A DNA stretch of 64,000 bases, taken from assembly GCF_031880315.1 (NCBI RefSeq), contig NZ_CP134771.1:4242501-4306500 (forward strand). Reading direction: 5' to 3'. Positions 9,466 through 19,031 of the stretch are shown in pieces; the first letter of the stretch is position 1; every line of letters begins with the position of its first letter. This stretch comes from Pseudomonas baltica (GTDB lineage: Bacteria > Pseudomonadota > Gammaproteobacteria > Pseudomonadales > Pseudomonadaceae). Both the position numbers and the translations under genes were made by a program. Below the pieces are notes generated by a model. The model saw only the letters and a program-made list of their open reading frames with translations, did not search any database and was not told the DNA's origin.

Positions 9466-9713
9466 GCATACTCCTCTCTAAGCCAGCGCAAGAGAAACTA
9501 CAGCGAAGTGAAGTCCGCAATCAAGTTTCGTTAAGTCAACTAATGTCCAAACTTGAAGCTTTAAACGTATCAAGACTTGAAAGTGATTCATCAGTTCGAC
9601 GGGTGACAGGTACGACCGAAGAGATTTACGTAATGCGTATAAGTGGCAATCTCCGTGTTTTTCTCACGAAGAAAGGAAAAGATATTGTTCTGCTTAGCAT
9701 TGAAAACGACTAG
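9462..9713 (+). CDS. Small RelE/HigB-like protein
   Basis: 83 residues. The C-terminal half (MRISGNLRVFLTKKGKDIVLL) has the strand pattern and Arg placement of RelE/ParE-superfamily toxins, where a 'R-V-x-F' strand is followed by an 'I-V-L-L' strand. The N-terminal half is helical. It starts inside the stop of the membrane-protein gene (ATGA overlap). If it is a toxin, the membrane protein takes the position of the antitoxin, which would be unusual; alternatively it is a regulatory or degenerate RelE fold. Gene is likely real from its coupling; function uncertain. Confidence 0.6.
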   Translation: MSILLSKPAQEKLQRSEVRNQVSLSQLMSKLEALNVSRLESDSSVRRVTGTTEEIYVMRISGNLRVFLTKKGKDIVLLSIEND

Positions 9714-9719
9714 TCATTC

Positions 9720-9787
9720 TCTCAACTATAGCTCACCGAACGTCTAAAAGCTGTGCTTTTTACTGTTCGGTCGCTTAATCGTTAGGT
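9720..9787 (+). repeat. attC-like hairpin with GTTAGGT core
   Basis: An extended inverted repeat, ACCGAAC (9735-9741) with GTTCGGT (9765-9771) and AAAAGC (9746-9751) with GCTTTT (9755-9760), is followed by GTTAGGT (9781-9787), which fits the integron core GTTRRRY, six bases before the next start codon. A weak partner TCTCAAC lies at 9720-9726. Length (68 bp) and layout resemble an integron attC site; a plain terminator is the alternative. Confidence 0.35.
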
Positions 9788-9792
9788 TTTAT

Positions 9793-10482
9793 ATGCATTT
9801 ACCATCTAGCCATGTATTTGATGCTCTTGCGGCAAAGGGCGTTGACCAATTGCACCACGCAAACAGCGTCGCAACCGCATGCCAGTTTTTAAGATCGCGC
9901 GCGCTCTTATCCAGGGGCACGATTGAGCGTCTTGGTATAACTCAAACGCCTCAGGACTCTGATGATATTGATCGTCGGTACAGTATTTGGTTTGATGTGT
10001 TCATGGATTCTGTTGACATCCATCATCGTGCACGGCGCGCAAATACTTACGGCCCCGTACTTTTGGTTTTCAGTATAGATTTAATAGATCGAACCGGTAC
10101 TGGACGGCTATGGGTAACCAAACTAAATCCAACGAAGTGGGCTGGCAAATCAGAAGAACAGCGCTGGTTTCAAGATAGGGATGATCTAGAAGAAAATTTC
10201 ATGCTGGGACAATTTGATCAAATGGTCCTAGCCCGCCACAGTGGGGGAGAGCTTCCGTTCAAAGGGCATTTGATAAAAATAATAATAGATGACCCACACC
10301 ATGAAGACGAAGATGGAGTAGACGCCTACAGTATGGCTGTAGGCGCCCTTCGACTGGCAATGCAAGACGCGAGGCTTGATATCCCTATCGAACGACGAAC
10401 TTGTAGGCAAGGTTGTACGTGCAGGCGATACTGGACGGAAAACGATGATCGAATCCTTAAAATGTTCAGCCCTAAAATTTAA
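9793..10482 (+). CDS. Possible ADP-ribosyltransferase-fold (DarT-like) protein
   Basis: 229 residues. The N-terminal part has LHHANSVATACQFLRSRALLSRG (about 19-41), echoing the His/Asn plus 'G-L' NAD-site segment of DarT-like ARTs, then RRYSIWFDVFMDSV, then FDQMVLARHSGGELPF resembling the Glu-bearing strand of that fold. The C-terminus has a CRQGCTCRRYW cluster that could bind metal. DarT enzymes ADP-ribosylate DNA and act as toxins or phage defence. No macrodomain antitoxin (DarG) is seen next to it. The gene is AT-rich and stands alone behind an attC-like hairpin, as a cassette gene would. The family call is tentative. Confidence 0.45.
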   Translation: MHLPSSHVFDALAAKGVDQLHHANSVATACQFLRSRALLSRGTIERLGITQTPQDSDDIDRRYSIWFDVFMDSVDIHHRARRANTYGPVLLVFSIDLIDRTGTGRLWVTKLNPTKWAGKSEEQRWFQDRDDLEENFMLGQFDQMVLARHSGGELPFKGHLIKIIIDDPHHEDEDGVDAYSMAVGALRLAMQDARLDIPIERRTCRQGCTCRRYWTENDDRILKMFSPKI

Positions 10483-10996
10483 CAGGTGATACAAGCCTTC
10501 TCTGCTCTTATTGGAAGGGTCTAAAGCCCCTTCACCAAACTTAAGGTTCTACCGACAATACGCACTCCAGTTAACAACAAATGATACCCGCAGGTGGGAC
10601 TAATCCGTACATTGAACGGATGACCGCTTTTGGCCGATTTCTGCACCTCGTGACAGGCAGAAATCGACCCATTGCAGCCCTTCACGCCGGGCGACAATCT
10701 GCCAGAAGCGGACGATCATAAAAGGCAGCTTTCGAGCAATTCATGACACTGACAAGCAAGATGCAAAATTTGCACATTAGACACGCCTGTCACCAGCCTG
10801 GACGTGGTTATTTCAGCTATGGTGATGTCGTTGGTGATTCTAGATGGCTGCGCAATCTGATCGCGACACAGCTGGTGATCTGTGCTCGTGATGGCCGGCT
10901 TCGAGTAGTCGGTGGGATCCAGAGCTGGACGGCGGGATGCCGACACGTCGCTGAGCCCCGCTCCAGACAGCGAATAGTTATGGGAGCGTCTCTCCC
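10483..10996. other. Intergenic region with palindromic repeat, no gene recognised
   Basis: 514 bases between the ART-like gene and the tRNA terminator. Short frames present look non-coding. It contains the 10-bp perfect inverted repeat described at 10635-10666 and a GGGAG/CTCCC hairpin at 10982-10996. Probably degenerate spacer within the island. Confidence 0.5.
10635..10666. repeat. Perfect inverted repeat in island spacer
   Basis: CGATTTCTGC (10635-10644) and GCAGAAATCG (10657-10666) form a 10-bp stem with a 12-nt loop, next to CCGCTTTTGGC at 10624. This is the palindromic spacer type common between Pseudomonas genes. No function can be assigned. Confidence 0.6.
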
Positions 10997-11030
10997 AAAA
11001 AAAGACCGCAACAGAGTGCGGTCTTTTATT
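10997..11030 (-). terminator. Rho-independent terminator of the tRNA transcript
   Basis: On the minus strand GACCGCA, a six-base loop and TGCGGTC (11023-11017 and 11010-11004) are followed by seven U's (11003-10997). It lies four bases beyond the tRNA 3' CCA and ends its transcript. Confidence 0.92.
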
Positions 11031-11034
11031 TGAA

Positions 11035-11359
11035 TGGTGGGCCTCCCCGGAGTCGAACCGGGCACCAACGGATTATGCATACCACTTCAGCTTTCGCTGC
11101 CCCTTTCGGGTTCGTGGTCTGGACTGTCTCTTGCCTTTACGGCTCGCCCGTACAGTCTCTACACCTTCCTTGAGGTCTCTCAAGGCTTGGCTCGGGATTA
11201 CCACGCAGACGCAGAGGCTTCCCCGAATTTGAGCGATTCTACAAAAGGGCAGAGCTAACTTACCCAAAAGCAACCCATTTGCTCATCACCATGCCCTGTG
11301 AAGGGGGTAGGCTCTGAGCCGTTAAGTCCGCTGCTCTAACCAACATGAGCTAGAGGCCC
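11035..11359 (-). tRNA. tRNA with CAU anticodon (tRNA-Ile2 type), split by group I intron
   Basis: 5' exon 11359-11325 and 3' exon 11077-11035 fold into a full cloverleaf: acceptor GGGCCTC/GAGGCCC, discriminator A and encoded CCA; D-stem GCTC/GAGC; anticodon stem GCGGA/TCCGT; T-stem CCCGG/CCGGG with loop TTCGACT. Joining after ...GGACT gives loop CTCATAA, anticodon CAU. By its sequence it is closest to tRNA-Ile2, the AUA reader in which TilS converts C34 to lysidine; elongator Met is less likely. A 247-nt group I intron interrupts the anticodon loop. It differs in sequence from the truncated resident tRNA just upstream and seems to have come with the island. Terminator follows at once. Confidence 0.85.
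11078..11324 (-). ncRNA. Group I intron (IC3-like) in tRNA(CAU) anticodon loop
   Basis: About 247 nt with no ORF. Hallmarks of the bacterial tRNA group I introns (Azoarcus tRNA-Ile, cyanobacterial tRNA-Leu) read on the minus strand: TCAAATTCGG (11232-11223), CCGAGCCAAGC (11195-11185), GAAGGTGTAGAGACT (11168-11154), the P7 partner GACAGTCCAGA (11128-11118), a GCGAAAGC tetraloop hairpin near the 3' end, and a terminal G at 11078. P1 can form between exon GGACUU and GAGCCU (11314-11309) across a 9-nt loop, almost as in cyanobacterial tRNA-Leu. That pairing puts the U-G splice pair one base later (after 11324) than the cloverleaf demands, so the 5' boundary is ambiguous by one base. Confidence 0.9.
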
Positions 11360-11433
11360 AAAGTCTTTCACATCAACAGTTTACCAGACTACGCATCACG
11401 TACAAATGTGCACCTGCTGAGCACCCTACATAA
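11360..11433 (-). other. Spacer between truncated and intron-bearing tRNAs
   Basis: 74 bases joining the two tRNA parts. It starts where tRNA identity ends (after GGTTC) and contains GTGCTCAGCAGGTGCAC. No promoter or terminator is seen, so both tRNAs seem to be in one transcript. It marks the island's right junction. Confidence 0.6.
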
Positions 11434-11490
<57 letters not shown>

Positions 11491-11504
11491 CCAGTAGGTC
11501 GCGG

Positions 11505-11510
11505 ATTATA
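11505..11510 (-). promoter_or_regulatory. Consensus -10 box for the tRNA transcript
   Basis: TATAAT on the minus strand, 14 nt before the first tRNA base (11490), overlapping the stop region of the GGDEF/EAL gene. The -35 region is weak. It would drive the truncated tRNA and the intron-containing tRNA as one precursor. Confidence 0.65.
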
Positions 11511-14500
11511 ACGATGGTTTGCCAACTGCGCCATCCGAAAAGTCTGAAACCAGCGAGCGCAGGAAGGTGGCAGCGAATTCCTCCGCCGACAGCGGCAGGC
11601 TGACGATGTAGCCCTGGATCTGTTCGCACCCCTCGCGGGCCAGGAATTGCTGCTGATCCTGGTTCTCTACGCCCTCGGCAATCACGGTGAGTTGCATGCT
11701 GCGGCCCAGGGCGATGATGGCGCGCACGATTGCGGCGTCGTGGGGGTCGTGGGGCAGGCCGCGGACGAAGGATTGGTCGATCTTGAGCGTGTGCAGCGGC
11801 AGGCGCTTGAGGTAGCTCAGGGACGAGTAGCCGGTGCCGAAGTCGTCGATGGCCAGTTGGATGCCCAGGCTCTTGAGTTGGTGCAGCACCAGCAGGGCTT
11901 CTTCGGCCTGGCTCATGATGAAGTTTTCGGTGATTTCCAGCTGCAGGCAATCGGGCTGCAGGTGGTGGTCTTGCAGCAGGCGCTGGATGCGTGCGAAGAG
12001 GTCGGGCTGGCGCAGTTGAGCGCCGGCCAGGTTCACCGACAGCGGGCCGAATGCCTGGTATTGCTGCTGCCATGTTCGCATCTGCTGGCAGGCATGTTCG
12101 AGCACCCATTCGCCCAGCGGCAGGATCATGCCGTTCTCTTCGGCCAAGGCGATGAAGCGCTCCGGCGGGACTTCGCCGAAGGTCGGGTGCGTCCAGCGGA
12201 TCAACGCTTCGGCGCCGACCAGGCGCTGGGTCTTGAGGCTGAACTTGGGCTGGTAGGACAGGCTCAGTTCGTTGCGTTCGATGGCGCGGCGCAGTTCGTG
12301 TTCCAGGGCGACGCGGGCGCTGGCCTGGGTGGTGAGGTCGCGGGTGTAGGATTCGACGCGGTTGCGGCCCTTGGCCTTGGAGCGGTACATCGCGGCGTCG
12401 GCGTTTTTCACCAGGGTGGCGACATCGCCGCCGTCCTGCGGGTACAGGCTGGCGCCGATGCTGGCGCTGGTGAAGAACTCGTGCTCGCCGGCCTGGAACG
12501 GCGCGGCGAAGCAGGCCAGCACCTTGTTGGCGATGATTTCGGCGTCGCCGCTGGTTTGCAGCCCCGGCAGGAGGATGATGAATTCGTCGCCGCCCAGCCG
12601 CGCCACGGTGTCGATATCGCGTACTTGCTCGCGCAGGCGGTTGGCGATGCCCTTGAGCAGCAGGTCGCCGACCGGGTGGCCGAGGCTGTCGTTGATGTGC
12701 TTGAAGCGGTCCAGGTCGAGGAACAGCACAGCGCCCTGGCCGGCATCATCGGTGTGGCTGTTGAGCGAGGCTTGCAGGCGACTTTCGAAGAGGGTGCGGT
12801 TGGGCAGGCCGGTCAGTGGGTCGTGGTGGGCCTGATAGTCGAGGCGCGCTTCGGCCTGCTTGAGGCTGGAGATGTCAGCGAATACCGCGACGAAATGGGT
12901 GATGACGTCTTCGTTGTTGCGCACTGAACTGATGGTCAGCCAGCTCGGGTAGGTCTCACCGTTCTTGCGGCGGTTGTAGATTTCGCCCTGCCAGTGGCCA
13001 TGGGCGGCGAGTTGATGCCACATATCGATGAAAAAAGCGTGGTCGTGGCGCCCGGAGGCCAGCAGGCGCGGGGTTTGCCCCAAGGCTTCGGTCTCGCTGT
13101 AACCGGTGATTTCACTAAAAGCGCGGTTGACTGCGCTGATGCGCTGGCGGGTGTCGGTAATCAGCACGCCTTCAGCCGTGCTCTCGAACACCGTGGCAGC
13201 GAGCAGAAGTTTTTCCTGCATGAGGTGCCGCTCGGTGATGTCCCGCGCCATGATCAGCATGCAGGCATCGCCACCGAACTGCATCGGGCTGGCGCCCAGC
13301 TCGCAGAGGCGAATTTCGCCGTCGGCGCGGCGGATCAGGCAGGCGAAATCCTTGACCAGCCCTTCGCGCTGGAGAATCTCCAGCATGCGCTTGCGGTCGT
13401 TGAGGTCGACCCAGATGCCTAGGTCCAGCGTCGAGCGATCGACCACTTCGTACAGCGGGTAGCCCGTCAGGCGGCTGAAGCCTTCGTTGACCTCCAGCAT
13501 CATGCCGTCGACCTGGCGAGTGAGCAGGAGGCCGTCGGGGGAGGCGTGGAAGGCCTTGGCGAATTTCTCTTCGGATATCTGCAGGCGCTGCTGGGTTTCC
13601 TTCAGCGGGCTGATGTCCCGCACCACGACGACCAGTGCCGGGGTGGTGTCGAGGTCGAAGGGCTCGGCCGACATCAAACCGGTAAAAATCTGCCCGTTGC
13701 TGCGCTTGAAGGGCATCTCGAGGTTGCGGATGCGGCTGCTCTTGACGCGCTCCAGCAGGCCGGCGCCCACGCCCTCGATGCCCCAGATGTCCATTTTGGT
13801 AGCGTTTTTACCGATGACATCGCAGGCCTTGAGGCCCATCTGTGTTTCAAATGCGGAGTTGACCTCCAGCAGGCAGCCGTCGCTCAGGCGGGCGATGACC
13901 AGGATGTCGGGGCACTGCTGGAATACCGACGCGAACTTCTGCTCGGACAGGCGCAGCGCCTCCTCGGTTTTTTTGGTTTCGCTGATGTCGATCATCAGGC
14001 CGCGCATGATGGTTTCGTTGCCCTGATCGATCAGGCTGACGATATCGCGGACCCAGACGCTACGACCGTCGGCGGCGATGACTCGGTAATCGAGGCTGTG
14101 ATCGCGGCCAGCGGCGGTCTCGGCGTCGCAATAGGCTTGGGCCCAGAGGGCATCTACCGGGTGTAGCACGCTGCGCCAGAAGCCGGGTCTGCGCCAATGA
14201 GCCAGTGGATAACCCAGCAGGTCTTCGGCGTGCGGGGAAACGTAGCTGTAGCTGTAGTCCTGGGAATTGGCCTCCCAGGCGATGGCGGATTGGCTTTCGA
14301 CCAGGCCGCGGTAGTGGTATTCACTGGTGCGCAGCTCTTGCTCGAGCGCTACACGGCGTGCGATTTCCGAACTCAGGCGACGGTTGATGCGCATCAGCAC
14401 GGCGGCAACCGCCATCAGGAACAGAATCGCCGGCAGGCCATAGACCATCAGGTCGGACCACAGACGATCGGCGTGCACAATTTGGCCCGGCAAATTAGCG

Positions 14501-14571
14501 TCGGTCATGGCTTCAGCCGTTGCCCATTCCGAAAACGGAAAGAGCAAGACAAGGGCCGATAGTCTTGGCAT
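11506..14571 (-). CDS. PAS-GGDEF-EAL c-di-GMP signalling protein (RmcA-like, short N-terminus)
   Basis: 1021 residues: a possible signal peptide (1-21), a short periplasmic stretch, one TM (about 42-62), four PAS domains (about 85-200, 205-325, 333-450, 455-572), GGDEF with an intact GGDEF motif (660-664), and EAL with the EAL motif at 788-790 and DDFGTGYSS downstream. Enzymes of this type make and/or degrade cyclic-di-GMP. It stands where P. aeruginosa has rmcA (PA0575), next to rpoD, but is about 220 residues shorter because the N-terminal periplasmic venus-flytrap domain known for RmcA is absent. Both catalytic signatures look intact. Minus strand, convergent with nothing; its stop overlaps the tRNA promoter. 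Confidence 0.92.
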   Translation of the reverse strand: MPRLSALVLLFPFSEWATAEAMTDANLPGQIVHADRLWSDLMVYGLPAILFLMAVAAVLMRINRRLSSEIARRVALEQELRTSEYHYRGLVESQSAIAWEANSQDYSYSYVSPHAEDLLGYPLAHWRRPGFWRSVLHPVDALWAQAYCDAETAAGRDHSLDYRVIAADGRSVWVRDIVSLIDQGNETIMRGLMIDISETKKTEEALRLSEQKFASVFQQCPDILVIARLSDGCLLEVNSAFETQMGLKACDVIGKNATKMDIWGIEGVGAGLLERVKSSRIRNLEMPFKRSNGQIFTGLMSAEPFDLDTTPALVVVVRDISPLKETQQRLQISEEKFAKAFHASPDGLLLTRQVDGMMLEVNEGFSRLTGYPLYEVVDRSTLDLGIWVDLNDRKRMLEILQREGLVKDFACLIRRADGEIRLCELGASPMQFGGDACMLIMARDITERHLMQEKLLLAATVFESTAEGVLITDTRQRISAVNRAFSEITGYSETEALGQTPRLLASGRHDHAFFIDMWHQLAAHGHWQGEIYNRRKNGETYPSWLTISSVRNNEDVITHFVAVFADISSLKQAEARLDYQAHHDPLTGLPNRTLFESRLQASLNSHTDDAGQGAVLFLDLDRFKHINDSLGHPVGDLLLKGIANRLREQVRDIDTVARLGGDEFIILLPGLQTSGDAEIIANKVLACFAAPFQAGEHEFFTSASIGASLYPQDGGDVATLVKNADAAMYRSKAKGRNRVESYTRDLTTQASARVALEHELRRAIERNELSLSYQPKFSLKTQRLVGAEALIRWTHPTFGEVPPERFIALAEENGMILPLGEWVLEHACQQMRTWQQQYQAFGPLSVNLAGAQLRQPDLFARIQRLLQDHHLQPDCLQLEITENFIMSQAEEALLVLHQLKSLGIQLAIDDFGTGYSSLSYLKRLPLHTLKIDQSFVRGLPHDPHDAAIVRAIIALGRSMQLTVIAEGVENQDQQQFLAREGCEQIQGYIVSLPLSAEEFAATFLRSLVSDFSDGAVGKPSL

Positions 14572-14667
14572 AGCGGCCTCTTTTCACTCGCACACAAAGA
14601 CTGGAGTGTAGACGGGCAACAGGCGCTACGGGAAGCGGTGGAGGAGCGCTAATCGAGCAAAAAGCAA

Positions 14668-14690
14668 AACCCCCAGACGGGCTGGGGGTT
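14668..14690 (-). terminator. rpoD terminator
   Basis: AACCCCCAG / CTGGGGGTT stem with a short loop, followed on the minus strand by GTTTTGCTTTTT, 38 nt after the rpoD stop. Confidence 0.92.
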
Positions 14691-14727
14691 GCTTGTGCAT
14701 CAGCGGTGCGTCAGACGCAGGCCAGAA

Positions 14728-16578
<1,851 letters not shown>

Positions 16579-16645
16579 AACACCCTATCCACTGAAGGTC
16601 TTGGCGGGCAAAAAACAAGCCGAGGATTATACCCGAGCTGTGACC

Positions 16646-18664
16646 TCACGCGCCAGTTGAGGTCGGGGTTTGAGCGTGAAGATTGCGACTTAAAAGCTCG
16701 CGCAGCTGATTTTTCTCGTCTGCGCTGAGTTCTTCCTGCCTTGCTTTGCGGAGCAAATGCTCCAGGTTTCGCTCGCGTTGGCGGGCGGATAAACTAGTAA
16801 TGGTGTCGAAAAACTGTTGTTCAAGGTTATCGGCATCGATCAGCCACTCCTTTTCTGCCAAAGCCTGCAGCAAGCGGCCTTGATCGGTACCGTGCCAGCG
16901 GGCGATCAACTGTAATGAGCGTAGCCCAGGATTCTTTTGCAGTGCGCCCAGCAGGGCGACCAGCAATTGTGTATAGACATGTCCTTCATCGGCAAAGTGA
17001 CTGACATCTTCAACTTTTTCCGCCAGATGGGGATGGTGCAGCAAAGTTCGCAATGCACTCAGCGTCGGTGGTTCGACGCTGGTCGGGACGCGCGGGGCAC
17101 GTGACTCGAAATCCTGGCCCTTGCCCTTGCGATCCCAAGGCTTGCCTTTTTTGTCCCAGGGCTTGTCCTGCCACTTTTTCTGTCCGCCCTGCTTGGGCGC
17201 CCAGGCCTGTTGTGGCGGCTGCTGGGCGTAGGTATCGCTTGGGTGACCCTGCTGAAAGTCCCCGTAATCGTGCTGGCTGTAATCGGCGCTGTGATCGGGC
17301 ATCTGATCGTAATTTATGCCGGGGTCGTATTCAGGCGTTGCCTGGGCTGGCGCCGGCGCGCTGCGTGCCATCTGATTCATGGCTTCGCCGCTGAGGCCGG
17401 TGATTTCGGTCAGGCGGTTGCGCATCAAGGCGCGCAGATTGTTGCCGGGCACCTTGTCGATCAGCGGGGCGGCGAGGGTGACCATATGGGCCTTGCCTTC
17501 CAGCGAGCGCGGGTCGGCTTCTTCGGTCAGTTGCTGGAAGAAGTAGTCGGCCAGCGGCTGGGCCATCTGGTGAATTCGGGCCTGAAACGCATCGGTGCCT
17601 TCAGCGCGGACCAGGCTGTCCGGGTCTTCGCCTTCGGGCAGGAACAAAAAGCGTGCGCGCCGGCCGTCCTGCAGGCAGGGCAGGGCCGCTTCGAGCGCGC
17701 GCCACGCGGCCTTGCGCCCAGCCTGATCGCCGTCGAAGCAGAACAGCACGCTGGGGACTACCCGAAACAGGCGCTTGAGGTGTTCTTCGCTGGTGGCGGT
17801 GCCCAGGGTAGCGACGGCATTGCGCAGGCCTTGCTGGGCCAGGGCGATGACGTCCATGTAGCCCTCGACCACGATGATCTCGTCGAGGTTGCGGTTGTTC
17901 TTGCGCGCCTCGAACAGCCCGTACAGTTCCTGGCCCTTGTGGAACACCGGGGTCTCGGGGGAGTTCAGGTACTTGGGCTTGTCGTCGCCCAGCACGCGGC
18001 CGCCAAAGGCGATGATGCGCCCGCGGCTGTCGCGGATCGGGAACATCACGCGGTCGCGGAAGCGGTCGTAGCGCTTGCCGGTCTCGGCGTTTTCGATCAG
18101 CAGGCCGGCGTCGATCATCGCCTTTTGCCCGAGGGTGTCGGTGCCCATGTGCTTGAGCAGGTTGTCCCAGCCCGGCGGCGCGAAACCCAGGCCGAAGTCG
18201 CGGGCGATCTCGCCGGACAGGCCGCGGCCCTTGAGGTAGTCGACCGCGGCGCGGCGCGACGGATGGGCCTTGAGCGCCTGGCGGAAAAAGTCGGCGGCGG
18301 CGGTCAGTAGCGGATAGAGCGGTGAGTCCGTGGGCTGGCGTGGTTTGTTCTGGCGGCCGCCTTCTTCGCGGGGCACTTCCATGCCGGCGGATTTGGCCAG
18401 ATCCTCGATGGCCTGGGGGAAGTCCAGGTTGTCGTGATCCATGAGGAAACCCAGGGCGTTACCGCCAGCGCCGCAACCGAAGCAGTAATAGAACTGCTTG
18501 TCGGGGCTGACCGTGAACGATGGGGTTTTTTCCTTGTGGAACGGGCAGCATGCCGAGTAGTTCTTGCCGGCCTTTTTGAGCGACACGCGCGAACTCACCA
18601 CGTCGACGATGTCGGTGCGGTTCAGCAGATCGTCAATGAAGCTCTGGGGTATCAGCCCGGCCAT
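16646..18664 (-). CDS. dnaG: DNA primase
   Basis: 672 residues. N-terminal zinc-binding domain with CHC2 motif (C40-PFH43 ... C61-FGC64), the RNA polymerase core with TOPRIM motif VVEGYMDVIAL (about 265-275) and DGDQAGRKAA, then a Gln/Lys-rich linker (about 440-520) and a C-terminal helicase-binding domain. Makes RNA primers for lagging-strand synthesis together with DnaB. Between rpsU and rpoD. The linker is long and low-complexity but usual in Pseudomonas. Confidence 0.98.
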   Translation of the reverse strand: MAGLIPQSFIDDLLNRTDIVDVVSSRVSLKKAGKNYSACCPFHKEKTPSFTVSPDKQFYYCFGCGAGGNALGFLMDHDNLDFPQAIEDLAKSAGMEVPREEGGRQNKPRQPTDSPLYPLLTAAADFFRQALKAHPSRRAAVDYLKGRGLSGEIARDFGLGFAPPGWDNLLKHMGTDTLGQKAMIDAGLLIENAETGKRYDRFRDRVMFPIRDSRGRIIAFGGRVLGDDKPKYLNSPETPVFHKGQELYGLFEARKNNRNLDEIIVVEGYMDVIALAQQGLRNAVATLGTATSEEHLKRLFRVVPSVLFCFDGDQAGRKAAWRALEAALPCLQDGRRARFLFLPEGEDPDSLVRAEGTDAFQARIHQMAQPLADYFFQQLTEEADPRSLEGKAHMVTLAAPLIDKVPGNNLRALMRNRLTEITGLSGEAMNQMARSAPAPAQATPEYDPGINYDQMPDHSADYSQHDYGDFQQGHPSDTYAQQPPQQAWAPKQGGQKKWQDKPWDKKGKPWDRKGKGQDFESRAPRVPTSVEPPTLSALRTLLHHPHLAEKVEDVSHFADEGHVYTQLLVALLGALQKNPGLRSLQLIARWHGTDQGRLLQALAEKEWLIDADNLEQQFFDTITSLSARQRERNLEHLLRKARQEELSADEKNQLRELLSRNLHAQTPTSTGA

Positions 18665-19031
18665 GGGGTTCTCGTCATCAAACAGGGAAACACTGCAGGA
18701 GTGTATCTACTGAGCGCCGATCAGGGGTGCCTTTGCGGTACTGATTTTGTATCGGCAACACTTACAACTTCGACAGTGCCACAGGGCATCGAAGCAGAGA
18801 AGAATGGTGCGGAAGGGTGTGCTCGTCTGCAGCCTTGCAAGGCTCGTCAGGGTGACGTGCACAGCTGGCGTATGAAGGCCAGTTCTGACGTTTTAGGCAG
18901 CCGCTCTTGACCTGGGTCAGGAGTGGAATTGCGGTGAAGCACCATCGGTGTAGCAACTGCGTAAAGCCACCACTGCCGGCAGCCCAGCGGTTAGCCGGGC
19001 GAGGCAGAAGCTTGCAGCGAACGTCTGTGTA
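18665..19031. other. rpsU-dnaG spacer without yqeY
   Basis: 367 bases with no convincing coding frame on either strand. In many Pseudomonas a GatB/YqeY-domain gene sits between rpsU and dnaG; it is not here, and no decayed copy was recognised. A clear terminator was not identified either, so rpsU transcripts may run on into dnaG. Confidence 0.6.

Noticed and set aside
10476..10600. Second attC-like site after the ART-like gene
   Set aside because: ATTTAAC fits one box, but no matching GTTRRRY partner is found at a suitable distance.
10743..11033. Open frames on both strands next to the tRNA terminator
   Set aside because: They run through the terminator hairpin and show no protein-like pattern.
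11035..11359. tRNA-Leu(UAA) reading of the 5' exon (GGACTTAA)
   Set aside because: There is no long variable arm, and the 3' exon supplies CAUAA; a CAU tRNA fits all stems.
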